DNA of 64,000 nucleotides from Bin87 sp965203985. Its GTDB lineage: Bacteria; Chloroflexota; Dehalococcoidia; Lucifugimonadales; UBA3495. A program made the position numbers and the translations under genes. The notes under the pieces are model-generated. The model searched no databases. It saw nothing but the letters and a program-made list of their open reading frames with translations, and was not told the DNA's origin. The stretch is taken from contig CBDBDS010000003.1 in NCBI GenBank assembly GCA_965203985.1, positions 62,001-126,000 on the forward strand, given 5' to 3'. Shown here piece after piece: positions 7,804 through 16,840 of the stretch (the stretch's first letter is position 1; every line of letters starts with the position of its first letter).

Positions 7804-9117
7804 TCAGGCCAGCGCGGGTACGGGCAGCAGCCCGATGCGCTTGAAGTTGTCGTCGATGTATCGCGTGTAGTAGCCGTAGTCGAAGAGCTCGTCCATCTCG
7901 TCCGCGCTCAGGTGTTCGGCCGCCTCGCCGTCAGACTTCAGCAATTGCCGGAAGTCCTGGGCGTCGTCCCACGCGCGCATGGCGTTGCGCTGCACGATTT
8001 CGTAAGCAGCCTCACGTGAAAGCCCCTTGTCTTCAACCAATGCCAGCAGCACCCGTTGGCTGAAGATCAGCCCCCGGCTGCTTTCCAGGTTCTGCCACAT
8101 CCGGTCGGTGTCCACGCGCCAGCCGCTCACCACGTGGGTGAAGATGCTCAGGATGTAGTCCAGCATCAGGCAGGTATCGGGCAGGATGATCCGCTCGGAA
8201 GACGAATGGCTGATGTCCCGTTCGCCCCACAACGCGACGTTCTCCAGGGCCGGAACCGCGTTGCCGCGGATCGTGCGCGCCAGCCCACAGATGCGCTCCG
8301 TCAGTTCCGGGTTGCGCTTGTGGGGCATGGAGGATGAACCCGTCTGGCCGGCGCCAAAGGGCTCTTCCACCTCGTGTATCTCCGTCCGCTGCATCCCCCG
8401 GATCTCGGTGGCGAACTTCTCCAGCGACGCGGCCACCAGGGCGGCCGTAGTGATGAAGTGAGCATGGCGGTCGCGTTGCACCACTTGGTTTGACACCGGA
8501 GCCACGTCCAAGCCCAGGTGGTGGCACACCCGCTCCTCGATGTGCGGCGGAATCGTGGCATGGGTGCCCACAGCTCCGGAGATCTTGCCAACTCGAATCG
8601 AATCGCGCGCTGCCGCCATTCGTTCCCGTTGTCGCCGCAGTTCGTCCCACCACAGGGCCAGCTTGAGCCCGAAGGTCATCGGCTCCGCGTGGACGCCGTG
8701 GGTTCGGCCCATCATCAGCGTGTCCTTGTGCAGGACTGCCTGCTGGCCCACGGCTTCGATGGCGGAATCAATTTCGGCAAGCAGCAGATCGGCCGCGGCC
8801 ACCAACTGCAATGCCTGGCCGGTGTCCAGCATGTCGGAGGAGGTCATCCCCAGATGCAGCCAGCGCCCTTCCGGCCCCAGGGTTTCCGTGATCGAGCGCA
8901 GAAACGCCGTGACATCGTGCCGGGTGGTTTCGAAAATCTCCATCATCCGCTGGTGGTTGTACGCCGCTCCACGCAGCGATTCCATGTCCTCCAACGGGAT
9001 GACGCCGGCCTCGGTCCATGCCTCGCATACGGCCAGTTCGACGTCCAGCCACATGCGGTATTTGTTTTCATCAGACCAGACCTGTTTCATCGCCGGCCTG
9101 GAATAGCGATCAATCAC
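7804..9117 (-). CDS. purB: Adenylosuccinate lyase
   Basis: A 437-residue fumarase-superfamily lyase. MIDRYSRPAMKQVWSDENKY is the family N-terminus, TSSDMLDTG carries the substrate-binding residues, MGRTHGVHAEP holds the catalytic-base His region, and GSSSMPHKRNP is the mobile signature loop with the catalytic Ser. It cleaves SAICAR and adenylosuccinate, releasing fumarate. Same strand as purC with a 35-base gap. Confidence 0.96.
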   Translation of the reverse strand: MIDRYSRPAMKQVWSDENKYRMWLDVELAVCEAWTEAGVIPLEDMESLRGAAYNHQRMMEIFETTRHDVTAFLRSITETLGPEGRWLHLGMTSSDMLDTGQALQLVAAADLLLAEIDSAIEAVGQQAVLHKDTLMMGRTHGVHAEPMTFGLKLALWWDELRRQRERMAAARDSIRVGKISGAVGTHATIPPHIEERVCHHLGLDVAPVSNQVVQRDRHAHFITTAALVAASLEKFATEIRGMQRTEIHEVEEPFGAGQTGSSSMPHKRNPELTERICGLARTIRGNAVPALENVALWGERDISHSSSERIILPDTCLMLDYILSIFTHVVSGWRVDTDRMWQNLESSRGLIFSQRVLLALVEDKGLSREAAYEIVQRNAMRAWDDAQDFRQLLKSDGEAAEHLSADEMDELFDYGYYTRYIDDNFKRIGLLPVPALA

Positions 9118-9231
9118 TGCGTCGCCTCCGCGGGATCTCCATAACGCCAGAATATTTTATCACAGCGGTTTTCCGCGCCGGCCGTGCCTGACGCCGCGCC
9201 ACGCAGCACTCCGTCGGGCAGTGAGCCGGAA

Positions 9232-9894
9232 TTAGCCGCCTTTCATCGCGGCCATGTACTGCCGGAGGGATTCCAGAACCGGCCCGAAATCGGTGAATGA
9301 GGTGAACTCGATGCCGGCCGCGTCGCACATGGCCGCCATCTGGCGATGGGCGAACACCGTGTCCGCCACCTCGCCGGCCTCGAAATCCGAGCGTCCGTCG
9401 CCCATGAAAAACACGTGATGGCCCCGTTCCTGGAACCGGCGCACGATCAGGGCCTTGCTGTTGCCCAGGTGCGGGGTGTCGGGATACGCGAAATCGTACC
9501 GATAATCGCATACCCTGCCCTGACCGTCGAATTCCGTGGCGACGGCGTACACCGGCATTTCCGACTGTCCGCACCCGTCCAGCAGCGCCTGGATGTAAAA
9601 GTCCAGGCCCTGGCTGACGATGCACATGGGGATCGAATGGGTTCGGCAGAACGCCGACAGTTCGGTGAAGTGGGGGCGGAAATTGGCGTGGGCGCGCACG
9701 TAGGACTGCATGGCGTCCTTGTCCGCCTGCATCCGCAGGAAGGTCGCCTCCTGATAGTCTTTCAGCGACAGTTCTCCCGCCCGGAACCGTTCCCGCACGT
9801 CGGTCCATGTCGGATGGCCGAACTCGTGCAACAACAATTCCGCCACGTTCTGGGCCGCGGCGGTATCGTCGAAATCCGTGAGCACCGCCGGCAT
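9232..9894 (-). CDS. HAD-IB family phosphatase (MtnX/SerB-like)
   Basis: A 220-residue HAD phosphatase. Motif I is DFDDTAA at residues 6-12 (the second Asp of DxD is present), motif II is the SQG after IPMCIV, motif III the Lys in NSKALI, and motif IV GDGRSD. A helical cap of about 80 residues fits type IB enzymes such as phosphoserine phosphatase or MtnX. The start at 9894 places motif I normally at the N-terminus; the longer frame overlaps purE. Substrate unknown. Confidence 0.8.
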   Translation of the reverse strand: MPAVLTDFDDTAAAQNVAELLLHEFGHPTWTDVRERFRAGELSLKDYQEATFLRMQADKDAMQSYVRAHANFRPHFTELSAFCRTHSIPMCIVSQGLDFYIQALLDGCGQSEMPVYAVATEFDGQGRVCDYRYDFAYPDTPHLGNSKALIVRRFQERGHHVFFMGDGRSDFEAGEVADTVFAHRQMAAMCDAAGIEFTSFTDFGPVLESLRQYMAAMKGG

Positions 9895-9916
9895 CCGGCG
9901 GTCCGGTGCGGCGGTT

Positions 9917-10375
9917 CTAGCGTTCACGCAGAGACTGCCGGTAGCGCTCGACGGCGTCGCGGATGTCGTCGTGCTTGATGCCCAGGATCTGCGCGGCATA
10001 GTACGCGGCGTTGCGCGCGCCCCAGCCGCCGACGGCCATGGCCGCCACCGGAATGCCGGGCGGCATCTGGGCGGTGGACAGCAGCGCGTCCCAACCGTTG
10101 AGCTCGCTGGAGGTCAGCGGGATCCCGATTACAGGCAAGGTGGTCTGCGCGGCCAGCGCGCCGCCCAGCGCCGCGGAACCTCCGGCGGCCGCGATGATCA
10201 CTTCGATGCCGCGCTCCCGCGCCGTCGATGCGTATTCGTGGACCCGCTCGGGCGTGCGGTGGGCCGACATGACGCGGACTTCATAGTCCACGCCCAGCGA
10301 TTCCAGGGTGTTGATGGTCGGTTGCACCGCCTCCTCGTCGGAGGCGCTGCCCATGATGACTCCTACCAGTGGCAA
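9917..10375 (-). CDS. purE: N5-carboxyaminoimidazole ribonucleotide mutase
   Basis: A 152-residue PurE. GVIMGSASDEE near residues 5-15 is the phosphate-binding loop, SAHRTPER carries the catalytic His, and LPVIGIPLTSS and MPPGIPVAAMAVGG follow. The usual AGGAAHLPG reads AAGGSAALGG here, which is a modest variation. It moves the carboxylate from N5 to C4 in step six of IMP synthesis; purK is not in the window. Confidence 0.94.
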   Translation of the reverse strand: MPLVGVIMGSASDEEAVQPTINTLESLGVDYEVRVMSAHRTPERVHEYASTARERGIEVIIAAAGGSAALGGALAAQTTLPVIGIPLTSSELNGWDALLSTAQMPPGIPVAAMAVGGWGARNAAYYAAQILGIKHDDIRDAVERYRQSLRER

Positions 10376-10427
10376 GATACTGCTCCTTGTTGTTGTTTGG
10401 TTGTCGGATTGCGATCCGGGGCGCCGG

Positions 10428-10859
10428 TCAGTCCATGTCCGCGATGTCCCGGAAGGCGTCGAGAAGGGCTTTCTGGATCGACTCGGTGTCGTCGTCCACT
10501 TCCTCGTCCTCCACGATAACGTAACCGGCGTCCTCGTCGTCGATGCCGACCCGCACCTCTATCTCCACCGGCTCGCCGTCGTGCCAGTAGAGCGTGTAAA
10601 CGATCTCGTCGGCCAGTTCGTCGTCGCCGGCTCCGTCCTCGTCGTCATCGAAGTCGTACTGCCAGGACCGGTCAACCAACAGGCGCGCGCCGCCGTCCAG
10701 CAGGACGTCGTTCATTTCGCCCATCATGCCTTCCACGGCCAATTCCGCCGCGAAGCGCTCGAGGAGCGTGCGCCGCTCGGCAACGTCCGCCATCTGCTTG
10801 CCGTAACCCTCGTTGTCCACGCGGACGCGCAGTCGTTTCAGGTCATCCAGCCAGGGCAT
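10428..10859 (-). CDS. Acidic protein of unknown function
   Basis: A 143-residue cytoplasmic protein, very rich in Asp and Glu in its second half (DFDDDEDGAGDDEL and DDEDAGYVIVEDEEVDDDTE). The first half is helical and mixed-charge. No family recognised. It lies within the purine gene row, 52 bases upstream of purE and on the same strand, so it is probably co-transcribed. Confidence 0.6.
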   Translation of the reverse strand: MPWLDDLKRLRVRVDNEGYGKQMADVAERRTLLERFAAELAVEGMMGEMNDVLLDGGARLLVDRSWQYDFDDDEDGAGDDELADEIVYTLYWHDGEPVEIEVRVGIDDEDAGYVIVEDEEVDDDTESIQKALLDAFRDIADMD

Positions 10860-10907
10860 TGATCAGTCCTCCGTCGTGGGGTTCGCGTGCGGCGGCGCCG
10901 GGTTTGG

Positions 10908-11501
10908 TCAGCCGGCGGCCCGCTTTTGCCGCCCGTTAAGGTAACAGAACTCATCAACGCCGCGAAAGTCAGGTAGATGCAATCGAAACGCCAGTATGGC
11001 CATAGTATCCAGGAGGTCGATGTAGCACAGTCCAGGGTGTCCCGTCCGGAGCCCCGGCGGCAGCATTCCCAGGCGGCGCAGCGTACGCTCGGTGTGCGGA
11101 CTCCACGGCGCGAAAAGTGTCGGTTCGCGCAGCGTCAGCAGATAGGACGGCCACTCCTTTCCTGCCCCGGCCAGGCCGAAGCCGCCGGTTTCAGCGGCGC
11201 ACTCCTCGAACCGGTTTTCCAGCTTGATGGTGTCGTACAGCAGGAAATCCATCGCGTCGCGCACCTCAGCGATGGGGTTGCTGCCAAAACGCTTGGCCTG
11301 TCTGCCTCCGGCGCCGCGATACAGTGCCAGCGCCTCCGTCTCGGCGAGTTGGGGCAGGTAATCCTGTTCAAGCCAATCGGCGCGCCCGTCGTTGCCCCAA
11401 CGGCGGCGGCGATAGGTATCCAGATCACCGCCCTGCTCCGCGTGGTGAAAGGACTGCGCCAGGGCCGGCCAATCTTGCGCTGACGTGGTGTTGCTCGCCA
11501 T
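10908..11501 (-). CDS. Unknown protein with a possible HhH-like core
   Basis: A 197-residue protein not assigned to a known family. The middle contains GLAGAGKEWPSYLL, then EPTLFAPW and ERTLRRLGMLP. This pattern (G-x-G, a small residue, Leu-rich helix, P-x-L-F-x-x-W) recalls the helix-hairpin-helix cores of the genes at 26803 and 27855, though the similarity is weak. The C-terminus has FCYLNGRQ. Start ATG at 11501 is 22 bases past the purD stop. Confidence 0.55.
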   Translation of the reverse strand: MASNTTSAQDWPALAQSFHHAEQGGDLDTYRRRRWGNDGRADWLEQDYLPQLAETEALALYRGAGGRQAKRFGSNPIAEVRDAMDFLLYDTIKLENRFEECAAETGGFGLAGAGKEWPSYLLTLREPTLFAPWSPHTERTLRRLGMLPPGLRTGHPGLCYIDLLDTMAILAFRLHLPDFRGVDEFCYLNGRQKRAAG

Positions 11502-11523
11502 TGGAGGTATCGGGTTGCCGCGA

Positions 11524-12825
11524 TTATCGCGCCGGGGCCGGCTGGGCTGACCGCAGGTCAGCGATATCCCGCCGGTAGTACGCGCCGTCGAAACTGATTT
11601 CCGCAGCCCGCCGGTAGGCGTGATCGCGAGCGCGCCCGACATCGTCACCCATGCCGACGCACGCCAGCACGCGCCCGCCTGATGTGAGCAGCCGGCCGCT
11701 GCCGTCCTCGGCGCTGCGTACGCCAGCGTGGAACACCAAGCTGTCTTCGCCGTCGCAACTTTCTCCGTCCAACCCGTGGATCTCCAGCCCGGTCTCGTAG
11801 GAGCCCGGATACCCCCCGGAAACCATGACCACCGCCACCACCGGCCTGTCCGACCATTCCACGGGGGGCATATCGGTCAAGCTGCCCGCCGCGCAGGCCA
11901 TCATCGCCTCCACTGGGTCGCTGATCAACCGGGGCATGATTGCTTGTGTTTCCGGGTCTCCGAACCGGCAATTGAACTCCAGCACCCGCGGCCCATCGTC
12001 GGTGAGCATCAGCCCGCAGTAGAGCGCGCCCCGGTATGGAGATCCCCGCGACGCCATTTCCCGGATCACCGGCAGCATGATTTCGGAGCGGATCCGCTCT
12101 GCCAGGGTCTCGTCCCAGAACGCCGGCGGTCCGTAGCTGCCCATACCGCCGGTGTTGGGCCCGGTATCGCCTTCCCCCACGCGCTTGTAATCCGTCGCGG
12201 CAACCACGGGCGACAGGTTCTCCCCGTCGGTGAACCCAAACACGCTCACTTCCGGGCCGTGCAGCCATTCCTCGATGACCACCGTTTCACCGGCATCACC
12301 AAACATGCGGTCTCGCATGCACGTGGCGATGGCAGTCTTGGCCTCTTCAAGGTTGGCGCACATCGCAACGCCTTTGCCGGCGGCGAGCCCGTCCGCCTTG
12401 ACCACTAGCGGCCGGTTGCGGTGCTCGGCGTATGCCAAGGCCGCAGATGCGGTCCGGAACACCCGGTACTCCGGACCCGCCACGTCGGCGGCATCAAGCA
12501 CGTCCCGGGCAAAGCTCTTGCTGGATTCCAGCCGGGCAGCCGCGCGGCTCGGGCCAAAGCATGGTACGCCGGCGGCATTCAGTCGATCGGACAGACCCAT
12601 CGACAAGGGCATTTCCGGGCCAACCACAACCAGGTCAATCGATTGGTCCAAGGCGGCGTTGACCAATCCGTCGATATCGGTTTCGGCGATGGGCAGGTTG
12701 GTTCCAACCATCCCCGTCCCGGAGTTTCCCGGCGCCGCGAGTATCTCAGTTACCCGCGGTGAGCGTGCCAACCGCCAGGCCAGGGCATGCTCCCTACCAC
12801 CGGAACCGACTACCAGGACGCGCAC
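11524..12825 (-). CDS. purD: Phosphoribosylamine-glycine ligase (GARS)
   Basis: A 433-residue ATP-grasp ligase. MRVLVVGSGGREHALAW is the N-terminal domain, followed by VVGPEMPLSMG, VVKADGLAAGKGV (ATP-binding loop), NTGGMGSYGP, and LEFNCRFGDPETQ (Mg-ATP residues, the GARS signature region). It makes glycinamide ribonucleotide in step two of IMP synthesis. Seven bases separate the guaA stop from this start, so the two are translationally close. Confidence 0.96.
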   Translation of the reverse strand: MRVLVVGSGGREHALAWRLARSPRVTEILAAPGNSGTGMVGTNLPIAETDIDGLVNAALDQSIDLVVVGPEMPLSMGLSDRLNAAGVPCFGPSRAAARLESSKSFARDVLDAADVAGPEYRVFRTASAALAYAEHRNRPLVVKADGLAAGKGVAMCANLEEAKTAIATCMRDRMFGDAGETVVIEEWLHGPEVSVFGFTDGENLSPVVAATDYKRVGEGDTGPNTGGMGSYGPPAFWDETLAERIRSEIMLPVIREMASRGSPYRGALYCGLMLTDDGPRVLEFNCRFGDPETQAIMPRLISDPVEAMMACAAGSLTDMPPVEWSDRPVVAVVMVSGGYPGSYETGLEIHGLDGESCDGEDSLVFHAGVRSAEDGSGRLLTSGGRVLACVGMGDDVGRARDHAYRRAAEISFDGAYYRRDIADLRSAQPAPAR

Positions 12826-12831
12826 TGCCGG

Positions 12832-14385
12832 CTACTCCCACTCGATGGTTCCGGGGGGTTTGCTGGTGATGTCGTAGACCACGCGGTTGACACCGTCGAC
12901 TTCGTTCACGATACGGTTGCTGATCCGTGCCAGGACGTCGTATGGCAACCGTACCCAGTCCGCCGTCATCGCGTCTTCCGAGTTGACGGCTCGAATGGCG
13001 CAGGCGTATCCGTAGGTGCGGTAGTCGCCCATCACGCCCACCGTTCGGTTGTCAGTCAACACGGCGAAACTTTGCCAGATGTCCCGGTACAAACCCGCTT
13101 CCTGGATCTCTTCCAGTACGACGCGATCACAGTCGCGCAGCAGCCCGACCCGTTCCGGGGTGACCTCGCCGATGATTCGTATTGCCAGGCCCGGCCCCGG
13201 GAAGGGCTGTCGGTAGATAATTTCTTCCGGCAAGCCCAGTTCCAAGCCTACGGAGCGCACCTCATCCTTGAACAGGTAGCGGAGCGGCTCTACCAACCCG
13301 AAGTTCATCCGCTCCGGCAGGCCGCCCACGTTGTGGTGGGTCTTGATGCGGGCCGAGGCCCGGTTTTCCGGGGTTTCACTTTCGATCACGTCGGGATAGA
13401 GCGTGCCCTGGGCCAGCCAGCGTACGTTTTCGATCTCCGCCGCCGCGTCTTCGAACACCCGGATGAACTCGTTGCCGATGGTCTTGCGCTTCGTTTCCGG
13501 GTCGATGACGTCCCGCAACCCGTTCAGGAAACGGTCCGACGCGTCCACGTAGCGCAGGTCCATGCCCATGTTCTCGTGAAAGGTCTGCTGCACCTGTTCG
13601 GCCTCTCCGTGCCGGAGCAGGCCGTTGTTAACGAAAATGCAGGTCAACTGCGACCCGATTGCCTGGTGTAGCAGCGCCGCAGCCACCGAGGAGTCGACCC
13701 CTCCGCTGAGCCCGCAGATCACCCGGTCGCTCCCCACCTGGTCCCTCACCCGGGCCACCGTGTCCGCCACGAAATTGCCCGCCGTCCACGAGCCGGAACA
13801 GCCGCAGATCTCGCGTACGAAGTTATGCAGGATGTTCATGCCGTCCGGGGTGTGCTGCACCTCAGGGTGAAATTGCAGGCCAAACCACCGCCATCCATCC
13901 GAAACCGCGGCGCAGTCGCTGTTCTCGGTGCGCGCCAGCGTGGCCATGCCTTCCGGCAGGCGTTCCACCCGGTCGCCGTGGCTCATCCACACCGGGGCCG
14001 AAGCTCCCAACCCGGCCAGGAGTCGGCTTGGCAATTCCGCCACCTGCAGATCGGCGTGTCCATATTCCCGTGCGTCCCCCGGCGTTACCTTGCCGCCCAG
14101 TTGATGGACCAGCGCCTGCATGCCGTAACAGATCCCCAGCACCGGGACCTTGGAATTCAGCACCCAGTCTGCGATGGTCGGCGCGCCCTCGTCGTACACG
14201 CTGGCCGGGCCGCCGGACAGGATGATCCCTTTGACGTTCAGATGCCTAATCCGGTCACGCCCGGCGGAGGCCGGTATGATCTCCGAGTACACTTCCAGCT
14301 CACGCACGCGCCTGGCAATCAGGTGCGTATATTGGGAGCCAAAATCGATGACCGCGATGGCGTCTGGCTGCGCTGTGCTGCTCAT
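12832..14385 (-). CDS. guaA: GMP synthase (glutamine-hydrolysing)
   Basis: A 517-residue two-domain enzyme. The class I glutamine amidotransferase half has VIDFGSQYTHLIARR at the start, the nucleophile loop GICYGMQ and a His/Glu pair in FHPEVQHT. The ATP pyrophosphatase half has GLSGGVDSSVAAAL, and the C-terminal dimer domain contains RQPFPGPGLAIR and ends KPPGTIEWE. The start at 14385 is chosen over 14430 because the family N-terminus begins there and GGGAG lies just upstream. First gene of the minus-strand purine row, divergent from the methyltransferase at 14517. Confidence 0.96.
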   Translation of the reverse strand: MSSTAQPDAIAVIDFGSQYTHLIARRVRELEVYSEIIPASAGRDRIRHLNVKGIILSGGPASVYDEGAPTIADWVLNSKVPVLGICYGMQALVHQLGGKVTPGDAREYGHADLQVAELPSRLLAGLGASAPVWMSHGDRVERLPEGMATLARTENSDCAAVSDGWRWFGLQFHPEVQHTPDGMNILHNFVREICGCSGSWTAGNFVADTVARVRDQVGSDRVICGLSGGVDSSVAAALLHQAIGSQLTCIFVNNGLLRHGEAEQVQQTFHENMGMDLRYVDASDRFLNGLRDVIDPETKRKTIGNEFIRVFEDAAAEIENVRWLAQGTLYPDVIESETPENRASARIKTHHNVGGLPERMNFGLVEPLRYLFKDEVRSVGLELGLPEEIIYRQPFPGPGLAIRIIGEVTPERVGLLRDCDRVVLEEIQEAGLYRDIWQSFAVLTDNRTVGVMGDYRTYGYACAIRAVNSEDAMTADWVRLPYDVLARISNRIVNEVDGVNRVVYDITSKPPGTIEWE

Positions 14386-14516
14386 ATACTCCCTGCCGCC
14401 GTCTGTGGAAATCGCGCAACATATTAGCATAGCGAGCGCCGGACTCGGACCACTGCTCGCCCACGCCGGCCTGTTAGAATTATGGCCGCAGAGCCAGGGA
14501 TTATCCTGCGGACATT

Positions 14517-15221
14517 ATGACCGTATTCGCGACAACCCGAACGCCACGCTTGGGCGGGACCCAAATCGTCCAATGGCCATTGCCGTTGAACCAGCGCAAT
14601 CAACTCGACGGTTTGGATTTGCTCGCAGCGCTGGACGCGGAAACCATCCCGTTGTGCATATTCGACCCTCAATATCGAGGGATCCTGGACAAAATGCAGT
14701 ACGGCAACGAAGGAATCAGCCGGGGACGCGCCAGGTCATCGCTGCCGCAGATGAGCGAAAAGGCTATCGTCGAGTTCATCTCTGGCATCGCAACGGCATT
14801 GATACCGTCCGGTCACCTGTTCCTCTGGATCGACAAGTTCCACCTGTGCACGGGCGTTGGTCCCTGGGTGGAAGAATGGGGGCTGGAGGTCGTCGATCTC
14901 GTTACCTGGAACAAAGACCGCATCGGCATGGGTTACCGTACCCGACGCGTTGGTGAATACCTGCTCGTCGTGCAGAAACCGCCCAAGCGCGCTAAGGGTG
15001 TCTGGCAGCGGCATGACATCCCCGATGTGGTTACCGAAAAAGCCGAGCGCGTCGGCAACGTTCATCCCAAGCCCGTAAATCTCCAGGCGCGTTTGATAGA
15101 GGCGGTGACCGACCCCGGCGACGTAGTGCTCGACCCTGCGGCTGGCAGCTATTCCGTGATGACCGCTGCCCATCAGGTTGGTCGCCAGTTCTTGGGCTGC
15201 GACATCGCCGGCGATCCGTAA
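14517..15221 (+). CDS. Site-specific DNA methyltransferase, beta-type motif order
   Basis: A 234-residue methyltransferase whose catalytic motif IV comes first (FDPQY near residue 49, a DPPY variant) and whose SAM-binding motif I comes last (VLDPAAGSYSV near 202-212, then FLGCDI). This order defines the beta group of N6-adenine and N4-cytosine enzymes. HPKPVNLQARLIEAVTDPGD is the typical segment before motif I. Target sequence unknown. Divergent from guaA; no intact restriction gene is adjacent, so it may be an orphan enzyme. Confidence 0.82.
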   Translation: MTVFATTRTPRLGGTQIVQWPLPLNQRNQLDGLDLLAALDAETIPLCIFDPQYRGILDKMQYGNEGISRGRARSSLPQMSEKAIVEFISGIATALIPSGHLFLWIDKFHLCTGVGPWVEEWGLEVVDLVTWNKDRIGMGYRTRRVGEYLLVVQKPPKRAKGVWQRHDIPDVVTEKAERVGNVHPKPVNLQARLIEAVTDPGDVVLDPAAGSYSVMTAAHQVGRQFLGCDIAGDP

Positions 15222-15229
15222 TCAGGCAG

Positions 15230-15331
15230 ATGGTTAAGACCGAGGAGAGCAACCGCAAATGGCTCATTTCATCCATACTCAACATCCCCGACCTGCGGCA
15301 AATTATTGAGCGGGAAATCGGCGAGCGTTAG
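15230..15331 (+). CDS. 33-residue ORF behind the methyltransferase, possible truncated gene
   Basis: A short open frame beginning MVKTEESNRKWLIS and ending IIEREIGER. It begins eight bases after the methyltransferase stop and has no clear ribosome-binding site. It could be a real small protein or the N-terminal stub of a lost restriction enzyme partner. No family is recognised. Confidence 0.35.
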   Translation: MVKTEESNRKWLISSILNIPDLRQIIEREIGER

Positions 15332-15352
15332 GTCCGATGAGGGAGAATGACA

Positions 15353-15772
15353 ATGACCTCCGTAAGTTACAACCAGCATCAGGCGCAGCATGTCGGCGGC
15401 AGATTCGTCCAGCCGGACACCACAGTGGCGGAGCGCATAGACCAGCTATTGCTGAGCCTCCCCCATGAACAGCGATTGAGCCTGCACCGACGTGACCACG
15501 CCCAGTGGCTAAAACAAGCGATGGCCCTCCACTGGGGCGATAGTCTTCCCCAGCCCTTCATCGGGTTCGACCTGGACGAAGGGATGTTCATTATCGAGTG
15601 GCAGTCTGACTCCGAGTGCAATACACTTACCGTGGACGCTGAGAATCGCATCGGATGGTACGACCCGTGGCCCCCCGGTGAAAACGATCCCGAATTGGCT
15701 ACTGAGCTCGACCTGGACTCGGAGGAAGGGTGGGAACTCCTTCGCTGTGCCCTCACGATAACCCAACCATAA
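15353..15772 (+). CDS. Unknown protein, first gene of an overlapping pair
   Basis: A 139-residue acidic protein with HEQRLSLHRRDHAQWLKQAM, FIGFDLDEGMFIIEWQSD and DPWPPGENDP. The start at 15353 is preferred over the ATG at 15347 because GGGAG then lies seven bases upstream. Its 3' end overlaps the next gene by 43 bases, implying a conserved two-gene module. The strand-turn-strand centre resembles proteins that accompany the YRQVHP-type family (recalled, not verified). Confidence 0.6.
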   Translation: MTSVSYNQHQAQHVGGRFVQPDTTVAERIDQLLLSLPHEQRLSLHRRDHAQWLKQAMALHWGDSLPQPFIGFDLDEGMFIIEWQSDSECNTLTVDAENRIGWYDPWPPGENDPELATELDLDSEEGWELLRCALTITQP

Positions 15773-16158
15773 CCACTGGCGGCCCCTATTATCGCCAGGT
15801 ACACCCCAACAATTTCCAGGACGGCCGGGTACTGTCCCCGGCCTTTGTATTACAGGATATGGGCTGCCATATGACGCTTTCCCTCAACGATGGAACCCGT
15901 ACCACGGCGCGGCGATGCTACCTCGAATACACCCATGACCAGGAGCGCTCATCCGTCGCCGTCTTGGAGATAACATCGCGAGAACTCGAAGAATCAGGAG
16001 TGGTCCGAGTGGTTGATTCGCCCAACGACCAAACCCACGCCCACGTCGACGCCATATACCAAAAGCCTCTGAGCAAACGACAGCAGCGGAACGTGGCGCA
16101 ATTCCTAACCGTGTCTGCAAACAAAAGAGGTCCAGCGTACCTACCCAATGGTGACTGA
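15730..16158 (+). CDS. Unknown protein, YRQVHPNNFQDGRV-type, second gene of the pair
   Basis: About 142 residues from the GTG at 15730; the overlapped start has GGAGGAAG almost touching it, so the true start may be slightly downstream. The diagnostic stretch is YYRQVHPNNFQDGRVLSPAF, followed by SLNDGTRTTA and, further on, HAHVDAI. From memory this resembles a widespread uncharacterised family whose members open with YRQVHP and occur as the second gene of two-gene cassettes. No catalytic residues are known to me. A toxin-antitoxin or defence role is speculation. Confidence 0.6.
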   Translation: MGTPSLCPHDNPTITTGGPYYRQVHPNNFQDGRVLSPAFVLQDMGCHMTLSLNDGTRTTARRCYLEYTHDQERSSVAVLEITSRELEESGVVRVVDSPNDQTHAHVDAIYQKPLSKRQQRNVAQFLTVSANKRGPAYLPNGD

Positions 16159-16202
16159 TCCCAGTCACCAACTCACCGTCCAGTAGAACAGCCATCTCCC
16201 GC

Positions 16203-16832
16203 ATGGACTTCCAAACCGAAATCAACCGCGCCGCTGAAACCCTCGCCCAGGGCGGCGTCCTCGCCATTCCCACCGACACGCTCTACGGTCTGGCGGCGGA
16301 CGCTTTGAACCATCACGCACTGGACCGCGTCTACGCCGCCAAGGGCCGCCCTGCGGATATGCCCCTGCCCGTGTTGGTTTCCGGCTGGGAGCAGGCGCTC
16401 CGGGTCGTCAGAATCTCGCCGCAGTCTGAGTTGCTGGCCAGACGCCTGGCCGAAACCTACTGGCCCGGCTCGCTGACGATGGTGCTGCCCGCCGTACCCG
16501 GTTTGCCGGAGCGCCTGACCGCTGGCCGGGACACCGTCGCCGTGCGCATGCCCGACCATCCCGTACCCCTGGCTCTCGCCGACGCCTTGGGTCGCCCCAT
16601 CACCGGCACGAGCGCCAATCGCAGCGGCGAACCGGACATAATCGACCCGGACGAACTGCGCCGCGTCCTGGCCCCTCGCGTTGATGGTATCATTGTGTCC
16701 GGCCCCAAACCCGTCGGCGGCGCCAGCACCATCGTAGCGGTATCCGGCGACGGCATCAGTCTTCTCCGCGAGGGTATATTGCTCTACGAGCGCGTGCTCG
16801 CAACCCTTGAATCGGTCGGGCCGGTCGATTAG
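16203..16832 (+). CDS. tsaC: Threonylcarbamoyl-AMP synthase (Sua5/YciO/YrdC)
   Basis: A 209-residue YrdC-domain protein: GGVLAIPTDTLYGLAAD, IYAAKGR-like KGRPADMPLPVLV (ATP and carbonate binding), PGSLTMVLPA, VAVRMPDHP and GTSANRSGEP. It makes threonylcarbamoyl-AMP from Thr, bicarbonate and ATP for the t6A37 modification of ANN-reading tRNAs. It lacks the C-terminal Sua5 domain, so it is the short TsaC form. Eight bases before the prenyl synthase. Confidence 0.9.
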   Translation: MDFQTEINRAAETLAQGGVLAIPTDTLYGLAADALNHHALDRVYAAKGRPADMPLPVLVSGWEQALRVVRISPQSELLARRLAETYWPGSLTMVLPAVPGLPERLTAGRDTVAVRMPDHPVPLALADALGRPITGTSANRSGEPDIIDPDELRRVLAPRVDGIIVSGPKPVGGASTIVAVSGDGISLLREGILLYERVLATLESVGPVD

Positions 16833-16840
16833 CGAGGTCG

